A stretch of DNA of 64,000 nucleotides from Skeletonema tropicum (lineage: Eukaryota > Bacillariophyta > Thalassiosirophyceae > Thalassiosirales > Thalassiosiraceae), in NCBI GenBank assembly GCA_037178625.1, contig CM074136.1, positions 1,488,001 through 1,552,000 on the forward strand, in the 5' to 3' direction. Under the pieces are notes generated by a model. The model saw nothing but the letters and a program-made list of their open reading frames with translations. It ran no database searches and was not told where the DNA came from. Of the stretch, positions 54,201-63,735 are shown one piece after another (position 1 is the first letter of the stretch; each line of letters starts with the position of its first letter). Position numbers and translations under genes: made by a program.

Positions 54201-55242
54201 AATGCCTCTGATATTTCTCTTTTCGTTTCATCTGTGCCACTACCATCATCTCCGTTGAGTACGTCGATTAAGTGTGATAGCTCTGGAACATACGTGAATG
54301 GCAATCCGTAAGCCACACTAGTCCTCGCTTCTTCACTGGATGCAATCAATGACATATGAGTTGCATTGACTGGTTCTGTCTTCTCCTGTTATTAATGTGG
54401 AGTAGCATCAATCAAGTGTTAGTTGTGAGTTCAGCAACGGATCTATAAATCAATATTCGTATAATCGCACAGTGAGCAATTATACAAATCAAGTAGCATG
54501 ATGTAGTTTGGCTGCAGCAATCGATCGACGAATCAATATTACCAAAATTGTACAGTGATCAAATTTACAAATTCGTTCTGTGCAACATCGCAATCGATCA
54601 ACGAATCAACATTTCCAAATTTGTACAGTGATCAATTTTACAAAATGGTTCGTTGCGCAGATTCAACAAAAGTAAACTCACGCAATCTTCCGCGGAATCA
54701 TCCTCCGCTGCTTTCTTGCTGAAGTGTAAGTGTATCTGACTGTCGTTCATTTCTTTGTTGTCGCCGGATTTACCCGTAGCCACCAGTTTCAATAGCCCGA
54801 GTATCTTCTCTTGCTGTGGTACCGCTTGATTTACATTCTCCGCTACCAATTTGCCTTCTTTATCCAAATGGGTGAAGCAAACGAAAACCGTAGCACTAAT
54901 TTTTGTTGGCAGGCCCGTATTTGTGCCTTTGATGTAATGCTCAGGTCGATCTTCCTCGACTTGCTGCGTAGTCGTTTCTGTACCTGCTGTTGGTTTGTCA
55001 GGGGTGATAACGTTGTTGGTGGTTGGTCTGGTGACAGCCTCGGCAGTATGATCGGTAGGTGTGTTATTCTTTCCGGGGGTGTTCATCTGGTTGTCCGGCG
55101 GACTCGTTGTCTCCTTTAACGTGCTTTTTGCGTCCACAGCTTCAGCTGCAGATTCAACCGCAGATTCAGTTGCATCTGTAGCTTCAGGTGAGTTCATGGT
55201 GTCGTCGTTATCGTGTTCAGTTGGATGTTGTTTGTCGGTCAT
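51299..55242 (-). CDS. 1,192-residue unknown protein, three exons
   Basis: Model on the minus strand: exon 1 55242-54682 (donor GTGAGT), exon 2 54385-52951 (acceptor TTAATAACAG, donor GTATCA), exon 3 52881-51299. Phases fit exactly; intron 2 (69 bp) has a TTGACTAAC branch-point-like sequence. The 297-bp first intron holds three palindrome copies. The N-terminus is Thr/Glu/Pro-rich; around residue 320 AVEGNHRLIALLAALL recalls the DGQHR/ParB-like GNHR motif, but the rest of that fold is not seen, so this is weak. A basic Lys-rich region and a bipartite nuclear signal-like KRKESKKRKSEKHQSKDKNG lie in exon 3. The size, nuclear signal and place beside the helicase gene suggest a DNA- or chromatin-related job; that is inference. 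Confidence 0.6.
54456..54650. repeat. Three palindrome copies in an intron
   Basis: Copies at 54456-54489, 54535-54573 and 54608-54650 share the core TTGTACAGTGATCAA or its variants, with AT-rich arms. Each is followed by the related AATCGATCGACGAATCAACAT spacing, so the array has a period of about 73 bases. Confidence 0.6.
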
Positions 55243-56108
55243 GATTTGGTGGAGCGCTGTTGCGTTTTATGCGAGATCTGTGCGGCGGATTCGTTGGGTG
55301 CGGTGCTTTGCTCTGAATTACTTCCGGAACTTAAACTTGAAGTGTTGGGATTTTCCCCCCTCCTATCCCCGCTGAAATGCCCATTTTGATTGTCATTTAG
55401 ATGCTATATCTTATGATTTAGATCTAAAAATCGCTTGATTTGTGCTAGAAAGGACTTTTCCAGGCTAATTAAGTCAGATTGTCGATGAGCTTCTTCGTTC
55501 TTTCCGGTGTGCATCCCCGTCACCATCTATTTTCTTCATTTTTTCTCTGAGTGACGTGGTAAACTTCGTTACTTAAGGAATTAGTACACTTGATTCCAAT
55601 CGTCTTACGTCACAAAGTACCAGAAGTCAGGTGTTGGCAAAATCCAATGAACAAAAAAGTATTTAAGTTCATGCAGCAAGTACTCAGGTCGACATTGGCT
55701 CAATTACATTATCTGCCGAGTCGTCTATTGATGCAAGTCTAAATAGACGCCGACGTTGGTTGCCGACGTGTTTGCATTTGAATAACTGCCGATCTTTGGC
55801 CACGTACTGATCAATACGTCAGTTCTTAACTCCACGTCGACGTCTTGTGTTGAGCTGAATCTTTTTGTCGACGTGTTGTCGATGTGTTGAACCACAAGAT
55901 CTTGTGTTGCCGACGTAGCTTACGAAGGAACTCGTTTACTTCATGACGTGGTTGGTTATTGATTGCATTGTTCTCTGCTGATTATTGCGCTGGTGCGTTG
56001 GCGGCGGTTATGTAGGCAGTTTGTACGTTGTCGAGCCGTTCAACAGCTCTCATAAATTATGCATTGCATCATTTACATCATCACATTTCTACATTGTCCG
56101 AATAAATA
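55243..56108. promoter_or_regulatory. Bidirectional promoter with an ACGT-motif cluster
   Basis: This 866-base gap separates the starts of two divergent genes. Between 55753 and 55949 the tetramer ACGT occurs nine times, mostly as CGACGT or GACGTG, far above the one or so expected. ACGT is the core of bZIP binding sites and also contains CpG, the target of MBD proteins such as the one encoded just downstream. No clear TATA box was seen within the last 60 bases before either start. Confidence 0.5.
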
Positions 56109-57319
56109 ATGAAGTTTGGCAACACAAATCCAGTTATATCCACCGTTGGTAGTAATGGTAAGGGCTTCCGTGCCGTGCGGAATCGGAGCAATGTCGATGC
56201 ACGTCTTACTTCGTCAGGGGTCAAGACTGCCGCTAAACCGTCGGCTCCTGTCATTGCATTGAGCGTAACAGACATCAATTGGCGTTTGGTGCGTACCGAC
56301 GATCGTATCTTCTCGCTGCTAGCGTCTGTTGCATTAGGCGATGGGTTTGACGTTGCCAAGTTGGAGAAGGAACAACTGCTCTTTTCTGCTCTTTCCGTCT
56401 TTGAAGTCGGGTCAATCAAGTACATCCTGAATGAACTGTCTGAACATTACCCGAATGTCCCAGTTGGTAAGACTGATTCTACTGACAAAGATGATCTGGT
56501 GTCTGCAGCGGTCAACTTCTTAATGTTTGCCGCTATTGCTCAGAAAGGAGGTACAAGCCAAGCGCCGTACACTTCAAATTGTGAGCATTTTTGGTAAGAG
56601 AGAAGGTTAACCTTCGTGTGGTTCAATGATTTTGGTATTTTTGTTCATTGTACCGTTTTACAAATTCTGTCTTTCCTTTTTACTTACAAGTTTTTTTTTC
56701 AACCTTCAACTTCACACCAGTGATGAGAACGGGAAACTTGTACTTGAAGACAAAACTCATTCGGGCTCCCGTGATCAACCTGTTCAAGATGATGATGAAC
56801 CGGATTTGTCCGAGAAAGGTGCTGTCACGAAAAAGTCTAAACCGGTACCTGTCCGAGAGAAGGCCTCTCCTGATTCAACTATCATGTGAGTTTATTTTGT
56901 GTGCATGTGCACTGCCGCACTAAGTATCGCTTGCTTATTGAATCATTTTAGTATAATCGATCACTGAACAATTTTACCTAATAAATAAATGCAACTGCCT
57001 TCTACATAGCGAGAATGAGTGGGTTGATTACACCCATTCAGATCTCTCGGATGGATGGAAAAGGAAGAGTATCAAGCGTAAGTGCGGCAAATCCCGCGGA
57101 ACTATTTACCACCATTACCTCTCCCCTGACAACAAAGTTTTCAAGAGGGAGAGGACGCCCGAATGCTGTGCCAGGAGTGCATGGTGCACCACTGCAATGT
57201 GTATTGCCTTGGTACAAATACGAAATGCGAACGTCGTGAGTGTAGGTTTGGGTACGGTACGGAGACAGAGTACGGCAAGTGTGATACAGATGGGAAACCA
57301 CTCAGCAAAGTATCGGTGA
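56109..57319 (+). CDS. MBD-like (methyl-CpG-binding) domain protein
   Basis: Three exons: 56109-56593, 56721-56885 and 57010-57319, with exact phase fits and clean GT-AG sites; the model gives 319 residues. The third exon encodes DGWKRKSIKRKCGKSRGTIY and then HHYLSPDNKVFKR (about residues 231-263). This matches the MBD consensus GWxRxxxxRxxGxSxGxxxxxY(L/I)SPxGKxFR, including the Arg fingers and the SP turn. MBD proteins bind methylated CpG and recruit chromatin modifiers. The rest of a normal MBD (about 70 residues) is missing after KVFKR, where the reading frame becomes poor and the helicase frame takes over at 57163. A frameshift or misassembly at about 57150-57165 would make one fused gene. 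The first exon has no known domain. Confidence 0.6.
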
Positions 57320-60300
57320 TAGTAACAGATCAAAAGGGAGTGGAACACTTCCAACTACGCCGTACAAAGTCGCGAAAGTCATGTCAGCACAGTAGGACAC
57401 TGTTGCAAACCTGGAGGGCAAACATAGATATCCAGCTACTGGTTTATAGGTCACATCCAGACAAACCCGATGTCAGCGAGATTGAGAACGTTTGCAAATA
57501 TGTCGTAGCATACGCCAGCAAGAAGAACCACACGTCCAAGAAGGAGAAAGAAGCAGTGCAGAACATTGTGCAAAGGTAAGTGTGCTCTGAAGATGAAAGT
57601 TGTCTCTCACACTGAATTCAGTGCAGTTGTGTATTCCGCCATCTTCTTTGGTAAAACTGTGCGGTGCACAATTTTGCAAATTGAAACAAAATCTTACGCT
57701 GGGTAACCTCACTGTATTCCGCCATCGACTTTGGTAAAACTGTGCAGTGCACAATTTTGCAAATTGAAACAATCGAACACTGTTAACCCCACTGCTAACA
57801 CAACCTACCGCCACTATTAATTCTCACCTCCCAGCAAAAGCTCCGAGGATATAAGTGGTGTCCAAACATTGGTGAAAATGTCACTGAACTGGATGACAAG
57901 CAAAAGGCTCATCAGCATACAAGAGGCGGTGCACGAGATTGATAGGCTGAGTTTAACACTCTGTTCAGATGTGATCACTTACGTGTCGGTTCAGAATTGT
58001 CTGAAGCTACGAAAATCATCCGACCCTAAGCCAAACGACTTGGTCTATAGCTATGCAAGCAGGGAGGAAAAGTACAGCAAACTGACCTTGGATCAGTACT
58101 TTTACAAGGAGTGGTGTAGGAAAAAGTTCATGATAGACCCTGACAGCAATAGACGCATGAACAGGATACTCATCGCCAAAGGACTCAATTGCAGACCACG
58201 TTACCCGGTGGACTACGATTATGCAAGAGGAATGTTGTTACTTCACAAGCCATGGAGCTTCGACAAACCACTTAATTTACGCGACAGACAGAGAACAATC
58301 AATACATTCAAGTTGATGCTGCAGAAAAGACAGGTCCCTACAAGTGTTTGGACCGAATACCAGAGAGCTGTTAGATACGCGCAAGAAAAAAGGATCGAAT
58401 GTGTGGCAAGAAAAGGGACAATTCAAGCAGATGTCAACATTGACGAGCTCGACGATGACGAGGTAGATCAACACCTGAATCATTTGCACTCGACCCAACT
58501 CTCTGATAGGAAAGTGGATGAGTTACTTTTGGGGGGCAAGAAAATCGACGTAGGATTGAATCACGATTGGTCGAAGAGCTCGTTTGATGGAGAAAGAGAC
58601 GTAACAATACCAGGGGAGGAGTACACAGTCAAACTCAGAGAGCAACGTGCCAGAGCCATGATGGACGATCATTCAGGCGCAACAATACCCACGAAATCTG
58701 ACGGATCAAGTTACAACATCGAGGAACTGTCCGAGGAACAGGCGATGATCGTACTCGCCACTGTCGATACTGTGGTGAAATTCCTTGATAATGACGAGGA
58801 TTACAAGCCGCTACGAGCAACAATTACAGGAATGGGTGGGTGCGGGAAATCGCTGGTAATTAACACCATCATTTCCATCATCAGGAAGCTGACCGATTCG
58901 AACAAGACAGTCCAGGTTGCTGCTCCTTCAGGCAGCGCAGCGTACAACGTCAAAGGGTGCACGCTGCACTCACTTCTGGGAATTAACGTACAGGTACCTT
59001 ACAAATCATTGGACGCAAAAAGAAGAGAAGAAATGTGCAATAAACTGAAAGAGCTGCTCGTACTGATGGTCGATGAAAGAAGCATGTTGGGCTCACACGT
59101 AACATTCGGTGCAGAGGAGCATGTGAGAGATTGCGCATTTAATGGGCACAATAAACGGGAGAGGTGGGGCGGTGTCCCGGTTGTGTTGTTCTTCGGTGAC
59201 GACTACCAGCTGCCACCGTCCAACAAGGGGGGAGCAATAAACGGCTACCACGAATACCACAACAACGATAGGCCAAAAACAATGACAGGAAAGAGTAAAA
59301 ACAATCAAATATGCGATTACGAGGGTAGCAAAATCTTGACTGAGATGATGACGGATGTGGTCTTCATGTTGACGAAGAATTTTAGAGCAAAAGACAAGGA
59401 GGATAGCGATCTCATGAACAGGATGAGAGTGGGGAACCAGACTGATGAGGATGCAAAGCGCCTGATCAAACTACACATAGACGAACTCGGAAAATATCAT
59501 CCAAAACTGAGGGAAGAGGTAGAAAATGACCCAAAGACGTTGTGGGTATACGCGAAACGGGACGATATGTCCCAGAAAAATGTAGACATGCTGATCAAAA
59601 CACACGAACGACTGAAAGTACCAATAGCTAGGCTCAGGTGTCAATTCAGCAGCAGGATGGCGGGCAATAACACAGCATACCAGTCGCACTTTTACGGCAG
59701 GAGGCTATTCTACACCTTTGATGTGTGCGTAGGTGCACATGTTTGCTTGGAGTCAGCCAACATCGATCCCAACTCAGGATTGTACGTCTCAGCTATTGGG
59801 GTAGTTGTCGAGATCGTTTACGATAAGGATCGCTCCGTTGGACCAAACGGTAAAGGTGAGGTTAGCCTACCGAAGTACATTGTTGTGGATTTCCCTACAT
59901 ACAAACCACCACCAGGCGAGGACCCATGGGACAAGAACAACCCAACGGTGAGTAAAAGTTGACACACGAAAGACACAAGACAATTGCCACTCTCTGCGAA
60001 AACACTACTAACTCATTTCATACTGATACAAATGCATCCTACCCCAACTTATTGCGCACAGCACGTGCCAATCCCACCCTACGAGCAGATTTGCAACAGA
60101 GGATGCTGCACCGCATTATTCATGCCATTGCAAATTGCCTACGCCATCACCATCCACCGCTGTCAAGGACTCGAAGCTGGATTCGACAAAGGAGACCGCT
60201 GGAACCGCATGATAATAGATCCAGCAGATGAGTTGTGGGAGATTAGCAAGTTTCTTGGAACAATGTACGTGGCTACCAGCAGAGGCAAAACACTTGGCTC

Positions 60301-60673
60301 CAAAGATCAAGCATACCCGTCGGACAGTGCCATATACTGGACCGGAAGCAACATTTCAACGAACCGATTAAAAAATTGCAAGAGAAAGCAAAATGGCCAG
60401 TTCTGCGAATCGTACAAGAAGCGAGCAAATTGGGTGAAATACTTGGAGGGGAAGGCAGAAGAGTCGAAGACAAGGTATAGCAAGAGAAAGTTGGAAGAAA
60501 TCACAGAAACATCGTACGCAGCAGCAATCAAGGGCAATTTCATCAAAGACAGGACAGACCTGACAACCAGGATTACCAACATCATAACCAACCCGAACAA
60601 GAAGTGGAAAGAAGCGAAGAAGGATCATGAAATCCCAAGTGATTACTTCGCAGGATCTTCATCTGGTGATTAG
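57163..60673 (+). CDS. Helitron-type Y2 / PIF1 helicase, three exons
   Basis: Exons 57163-57575, 57835-59947 and 60062-60673 join in phase to 1,045 codons. The first exon has CMVHHCNVYCL, CRFGYG, TWRANIDIQLLV and YVVAYASKK, matching the region after the HUH motif in Helitron proteins; the two Tyr of YxxxY match the catalytic Tyr pair, though the usual middle Lys is Ala. Exon 2 has the PIF1/RecD core: Walker A GMGGCGKS (58831-58854), APSGSAAYNVKGCTLHSLLG, the Walker B MVDERS (59065-59082), FFGDDYQLPPS (59191-59220), and exon 3 has AITIHRCQGLEAG and YVATSRGKT (motifs V/VI). An HUH motif (HxH) is not seen upstream, so the nickase half may be missing or provided elsewhere. First residue uncertain: the start may be an exon or frameshift joining from the MBD gene. 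Confidence 0.7.
57631..57775. repeat. Duplicated palindrome segment in a helicase intron
   Basis: Two copies (about 57631-57691 and 57712-57771) of a segment containing GTATTCCGCCATC, then TGGTAAAACTGTGC and GCACAATTTTGCAAATTG, sit in the 259-bp intron between exons 1 and 2. Each can form the family hairpin. Confidence 0.65.
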
Positions 60674-60703
60674 TAAAATTGATCACTGCACAGTTTTACA
60701 AAA
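60672..60703. terminator. Palindromic hairpin at the helicase stop
   Basis: GTAAAATTGATCACTGCACAGTTTTAC starts at the stop codon TAG of the helicase gene (60671-60673). A more degenerate relative follows at about 60765-60815. Confidence 0.45.
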
Positions 60704-61396
60704 CAGACACTTTCTCAACACAAAGAATACAACAACTCAATTAAGCGTCTGCATCTGGTGATCAGTAAAACATCTGCAAGCGCACGATTCGATATATCAA
60801 GCACAGTTTTACAAAAAGACATTTTCTCGTGACGAAGAAAGACAAAAACTAAATCGACTAACGCCCGTGTAAAACCTGTATTTCTTTCTCGTACAGACCG
60901 ATTTAGATGCTCAAAAAGCGCATCTAGTACAGTCAATTTCTCGCTTTCAACAGGTACTTCTTGCTTTCTACATAGGAACACATACAGATCCTACACCGGT
61001 AGTCTCTACCGAGGACTCTACGTGTCCCTAAAGTAAACCTTCTCACTAAAAAACACATGTACTGATTCCTACCTATAACTCTGTAGAATAATGGGGGTGA
61101 AAAATAATGAATTTTCCCACCTGTAATAGAAGGGCACCTGCGGCCCCCTATTACGCTGCTCTGCACTCCATGAACGGGGGCCCCGAGGGCCGACAATAGC
61201 TTCAGATACACCGAAGAATTATCTGTCAAGCCTTTAGTTGTTGAGTCTTATGAGAAAATCCAACTCTCCCTGATATAAGTGGACTTCCGTTTTGCTAGGC
61301 AAACACCTTGCTTAATAGACCTTCCTTTCATACCAAGTGGACACCCGTGATAGCTGACAAAACAGCATAACATCTTTATCTGACGCCGATATCAAC
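60674..61396. other. Gap between helicase and next gene, with inverted GC repeat
   Basis: A GC-rich stretch near 61133-61195 contains GGCCCCGAGGGCC (61179-61191), the exact complement of the GGCCCTCGGGGCC in the two direct repeats. So that segment is inverted here. No gene is supported; minus-strand frames have no ATG start. Confidence 0.5.
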
Positions 61397-62005
61397 ATGC
61401 GGGAGGATCAATTTTCTTCTTCACGTGGCGATGTTAATGCCGACGAGGGTTTTGTAGATGTTTCTTTGGAGACCAGTTATGGTAGTCGAGATGCTAATAT
61501 GGAATCTGATGTATTTCGCAGAGGAAGGTGGCGGAGACCCTTATCCGAGTTTTTGGATTTACATCAAGTCCTGTTTTCTACTGAAGGCATCATATCTACA
61601 CGTTCGTGGATTTACGTGTCTTGTGAAGAAGTGGATATCTACCATGTGGTGGGCCATCCTTCGTTAGTAATGGGTCTCTCCTTATTAGGAAGTCAAGAGG
61701 ATAAATGGTGGATTGTCACTGTGTACAGGCCTTTGCCCGCACTTAACCCGGCATCTCTCTCGATTCGATCGGTGCTTCGTCTAGTTGTCTGCTTAGGAAC
61801 CCGACATTATATTCTCGACACTTCTACAATGGGTGGAGACAAATTGATCGCAGTTATTATTCTTCGCATCATGGATCCTTCTGAATTCAGTACTTTGGTA
61901 ACTCCTTCTGGTGTTAATACCAACATTTATCCATCTATGGATACACGTCCTATCGGTGTTATAGTTTGTCTTCGACAACATTGTCATAGGCACTGGCTAC
62001 ATTAG
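61397..62005 (+). CDS. Unknown protein of the block, 202 residues
   Basis: ATG-started single exon. The N-terminus is acidic and polar (REDQFSSSRGDVNADEGFVD), and the middle has alternating hydrophobic segments (DIYHVVGHPSLVMGLSLLGS and LSIRSVLRLVVCLGTRHYIL) that read like beta strands. No signal peptide, membrane segment or known domain. It is in the same direction as the helicase and the last gene. The 350 bases after it hold no gene. Confidence 0.45.
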   Translation: MREDQFSSSRGDVNADEGFVDVSLETSYGSRDANMESDVFRRGRWRRPLSEFLDLHQVLFSTEGIISTRSWIYVSCEEVDIYHVVGHPSLVMGLSLLGSQEDKWWIVTVYRPLPALNPASLSIRSVLRLVVCLGTRHYILDTSTMGGDKLIAVIILRIMDPSEFSTLVTPSGVNTNIYPSMDTRPIGVIVCLRQHCHRHWLH

Positions 62006-62356
62006 CCAGATACCAATCCCGTTTCCTGTAGCCTAGCACACGGTCCAGCTCGCCAATGGCTCGCTAAGTCATTGTCTGTCCTTCCTTCCACGTTAAGTAA
62101 AAGATAACGTATGAGAGCCACAGGATCTCATTACTGACGTAATCAATCGATGACGTGTCTTCCTTCAGCCATCTTCTTCCGGAAGCTGCATCGATCACTC
62201 TTAACGCAGACTAGCATAATTTTCATAACAACAAAATTATTCATTCAACTCACCGTATCAGCTACCGCCGCTGAAACTAATAATATTATTACTCGGTCCT
62301 GTTCCCAAGGAACAGGCAGTGAAAGTAGCAGATTCCTCTAAAATAAAGAGAAGACA

Positions 62357-63403
62357 ATGTCGAGATTACTCAGAGTAGTCAACGACAGCAATAATTGGAT
62401 GGTAGGAGATCGGTTCACGGCGAACACGTACTCTCAAATCAATCAGCACAAGACTGCAAATCCAAAACTTAAAGTTGAACGCGGCTGGTTCCTGAACGAA
62501 GAACGTGTAACGTTCAGTTTCTCCAGGGACCCAAAGAAAGCTCGCCCATCGACTGCCGGCAACCGGTTCGAAATCAAAATAGGAGGTGTAAAAAAACAAG
62601 TCAGCTCGCTCGTCAGCAGAGCCTACGACGACTTCATCCAAAAGCAAGCAGAATGCATCAACGCCTATTATGATACCAAGCTCATTGCGCAGCTTGAAGA
62701 TTTGGTCAGCGTCAGGGACGCGCATCAACAACACTACAACAAACAAAGAGCCAAGCTCGAAAATCTCAAAAAGTTTGGTGGTTCCGAAGAGGACATCAAG
62801 AAAACAAAAAAAGAAGTCAAACAACAAGCCGAGGCGCTAGAAAGCACCAAGGATAGTATTCTTGACAGGGTAGAAAAGATGCGCACAATGTACATCAACT
62901 TCATCGGAGATCTCCATGGAACCTTCACCGACACGGTGGAAACTACCCTACTTAAACCTACAACGCATGAAGTTACATCATATGAATTGAAAAAGGTAGC
63001 TTTCCAGTGGGACAATACCAAAGACGAACCAGTAGGTCGCATCGAAATGTATGATGACAGGGTCGACGACCCCACCTTCAACGATCCAGACGTCAAGTTC
63101 CGCTACGAAATGCAAGAAGTAACACATGAGATTGACGCTCCTCGGGGACTTTCCTTTGAGGGCATCATGAACGCCATTCGCAGCCATGCTGTGCATCAGG
63201 GGGGTTACGGCCGTGCCGAAATCCAAAAGAAAAAGATGACTAATCATGCTCTTTTTCCTCCCAACGGTGAAATCCCAGTGAAGGACTTTGTGGGCTTCCT
63301 GGAAGATATAAACAGGGGCGCGCAGAATGTGGCGAGCGTGGTGGTGCCTGTGGCGGGATCAGCGCGGGCCCTCGGGGCCTGTCCAGTTTTGTGTCATTTG
63401 TAG
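62357..63403 (+). CDS. Unknown protein of the block, 348 residues, central coiled coil
   Basis: ATG-started single exon. Residues 1-85 look globular (NWMVGDRFTANTYSQINQHK), residues 95-180 are a charged coiled coil (ECINAYYDTKLIAQLEDLVS and EEDIKKTKKEVKQQAEALES), and residues 190-310 are mixed. The last 33 codons lie in the GC-rich direct repeat (EDINRGAQNVASVVVPVAGS), so its C-terminus is encoded by the repeated end sequence. This repeat is also present as a remnant at 49035. No known domain. Confidence 0.5.
   Translation: MSRLLRVVNDSNNWMVGDRFTANTYSQINQHKTANPKLKVERGWFLNEERVTFSFSRDPKKARPSTAGNRFEIKIGGVKKQVSSLVSRAYDDFIQKQAECINAYYDTKLIAQLEDLVSVRDAHQQHYNKQRAKLENLKKFGGSEEDIKKTKKEVKQQAEALESTKDSILDRVEKMRTMYINFIGDLHGTFTDTVETTLLKPTTHEVTSYELKKVAFQWDNTKDEPVGRIEMYDDRVDDPTFNDPDVKFRYEMQEVTHEIDAPRGLSFEGIMNAIRSHAVHQGGYGRAEIQKKKMTNHALFPPNGEIPVKDFVGFLEDINRGAQNVASVVVPVAGSARALGACPVLCHL
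63311..63395. repeat. Right copy of the GC-rich direct repeat
   Basis: This copy matches 49035-49120 with small gaps, then the sequences differ until a single copy of the TATAAAG 30-mer at 63457-63484 and a palindrome at 63551-63587. It overlaps the end of the gene 62357-63403. Confidence 0.75.
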
Positions 63404-63550
63404 TAGGTCATTGCACTTTGGTTTTACATTTACATATAGTCTTTTTACAATGGAATCCGGCTATAAAGTTGCTCTGCAATGACGTAGACATAGTCTTAGT
63501 GTATTTGGTGCATGGTGATGTTCTGTTTTGTTGTTATGGTATGTAGGATA

Positions 63551-63587
63551 AATTAGTAGAATTGTATTGTGCACAATTTTACCAATT
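63551..63587. terminator. Palindromic hairpin between convergent genes, right end
   Basis: AATTAGTAGAATTGTATTGT with GCACAATTTTACCAATT forms the family stem with a few mismatches. The stop codon TGA of a minus-strand gene (63587-63589) overlaps its edge, as the helicase stop does with its own hairpin. Confidence 0.55.
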
Positions 63588-63735
63588 CAAAGTGTCTTTC
63601 TCGTGCTTGACAGTTTCTCTGGATTCTTCGCGGACGTGACAAAACTGACATACTCAGCCTCCGCCCGGCGCTTCTTTTCGTTTTTTTGGATTTTGCCACG
63701 TGTCGCTTCAACTTCATCAACACGTCATTATGTAC
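63587..63735 (-). CDS. C-terminal end of a minus-strand gene, partial
   Basis: The minus strand reads VDEVEATRGKIQKNEKKRRA, then EAEYVSFVTSAKNPEKLSST and RKTL to a stop at 63587. It is open from 63733 and has the look of the end of a basic protein. Upstream parts are in other frames or exons, or beyond 64000. The gene cannot be identified. Confidence 0.4.

Larger units (their letters stand above)
49033..63589. mobile_element. Candidate multigene element with a Helitron-type helicase
   Basis: The block is bounded by related direct repeats (about 49035-49120 and 63311-63395) and holds eight genes or gene ends of which only two have recognisable domains. Features shared across the block and absent from the rest of the window are related palindromes in intergenic gaps and introns (49229, 49412, 51101, 54456, 54535, 54608, 56949, 57650, 57732, 60672 and 63551), and a TATAAAG-containing 30-mer near both ends. 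The helicase is of the Helitron/PIF1 type. Coding-like sequence goes on past 63589, so the right boundary is uncertain, and a neighbouring copy may begin there. It could be an old transposon with captured genes, or an integrated viral or plasmid-like genome; I cannot decide. Confidence 0.5.

Noticed and set aside
60933..61229. 98-codon minus-strand frame over the GC-rich inverted repeat.
   Set aside because: It begins with TTG rather than ATG and has no recognisable domain.
49033..63589. Reading the block as a classical Helitron with 5'-TC and CTRR-3' ends.
   Set aside because: I could not find a CTRR end just after the GC-rich hairpins, nor an HUH motif, so only Helitron relatedness of the helicase is claimed.
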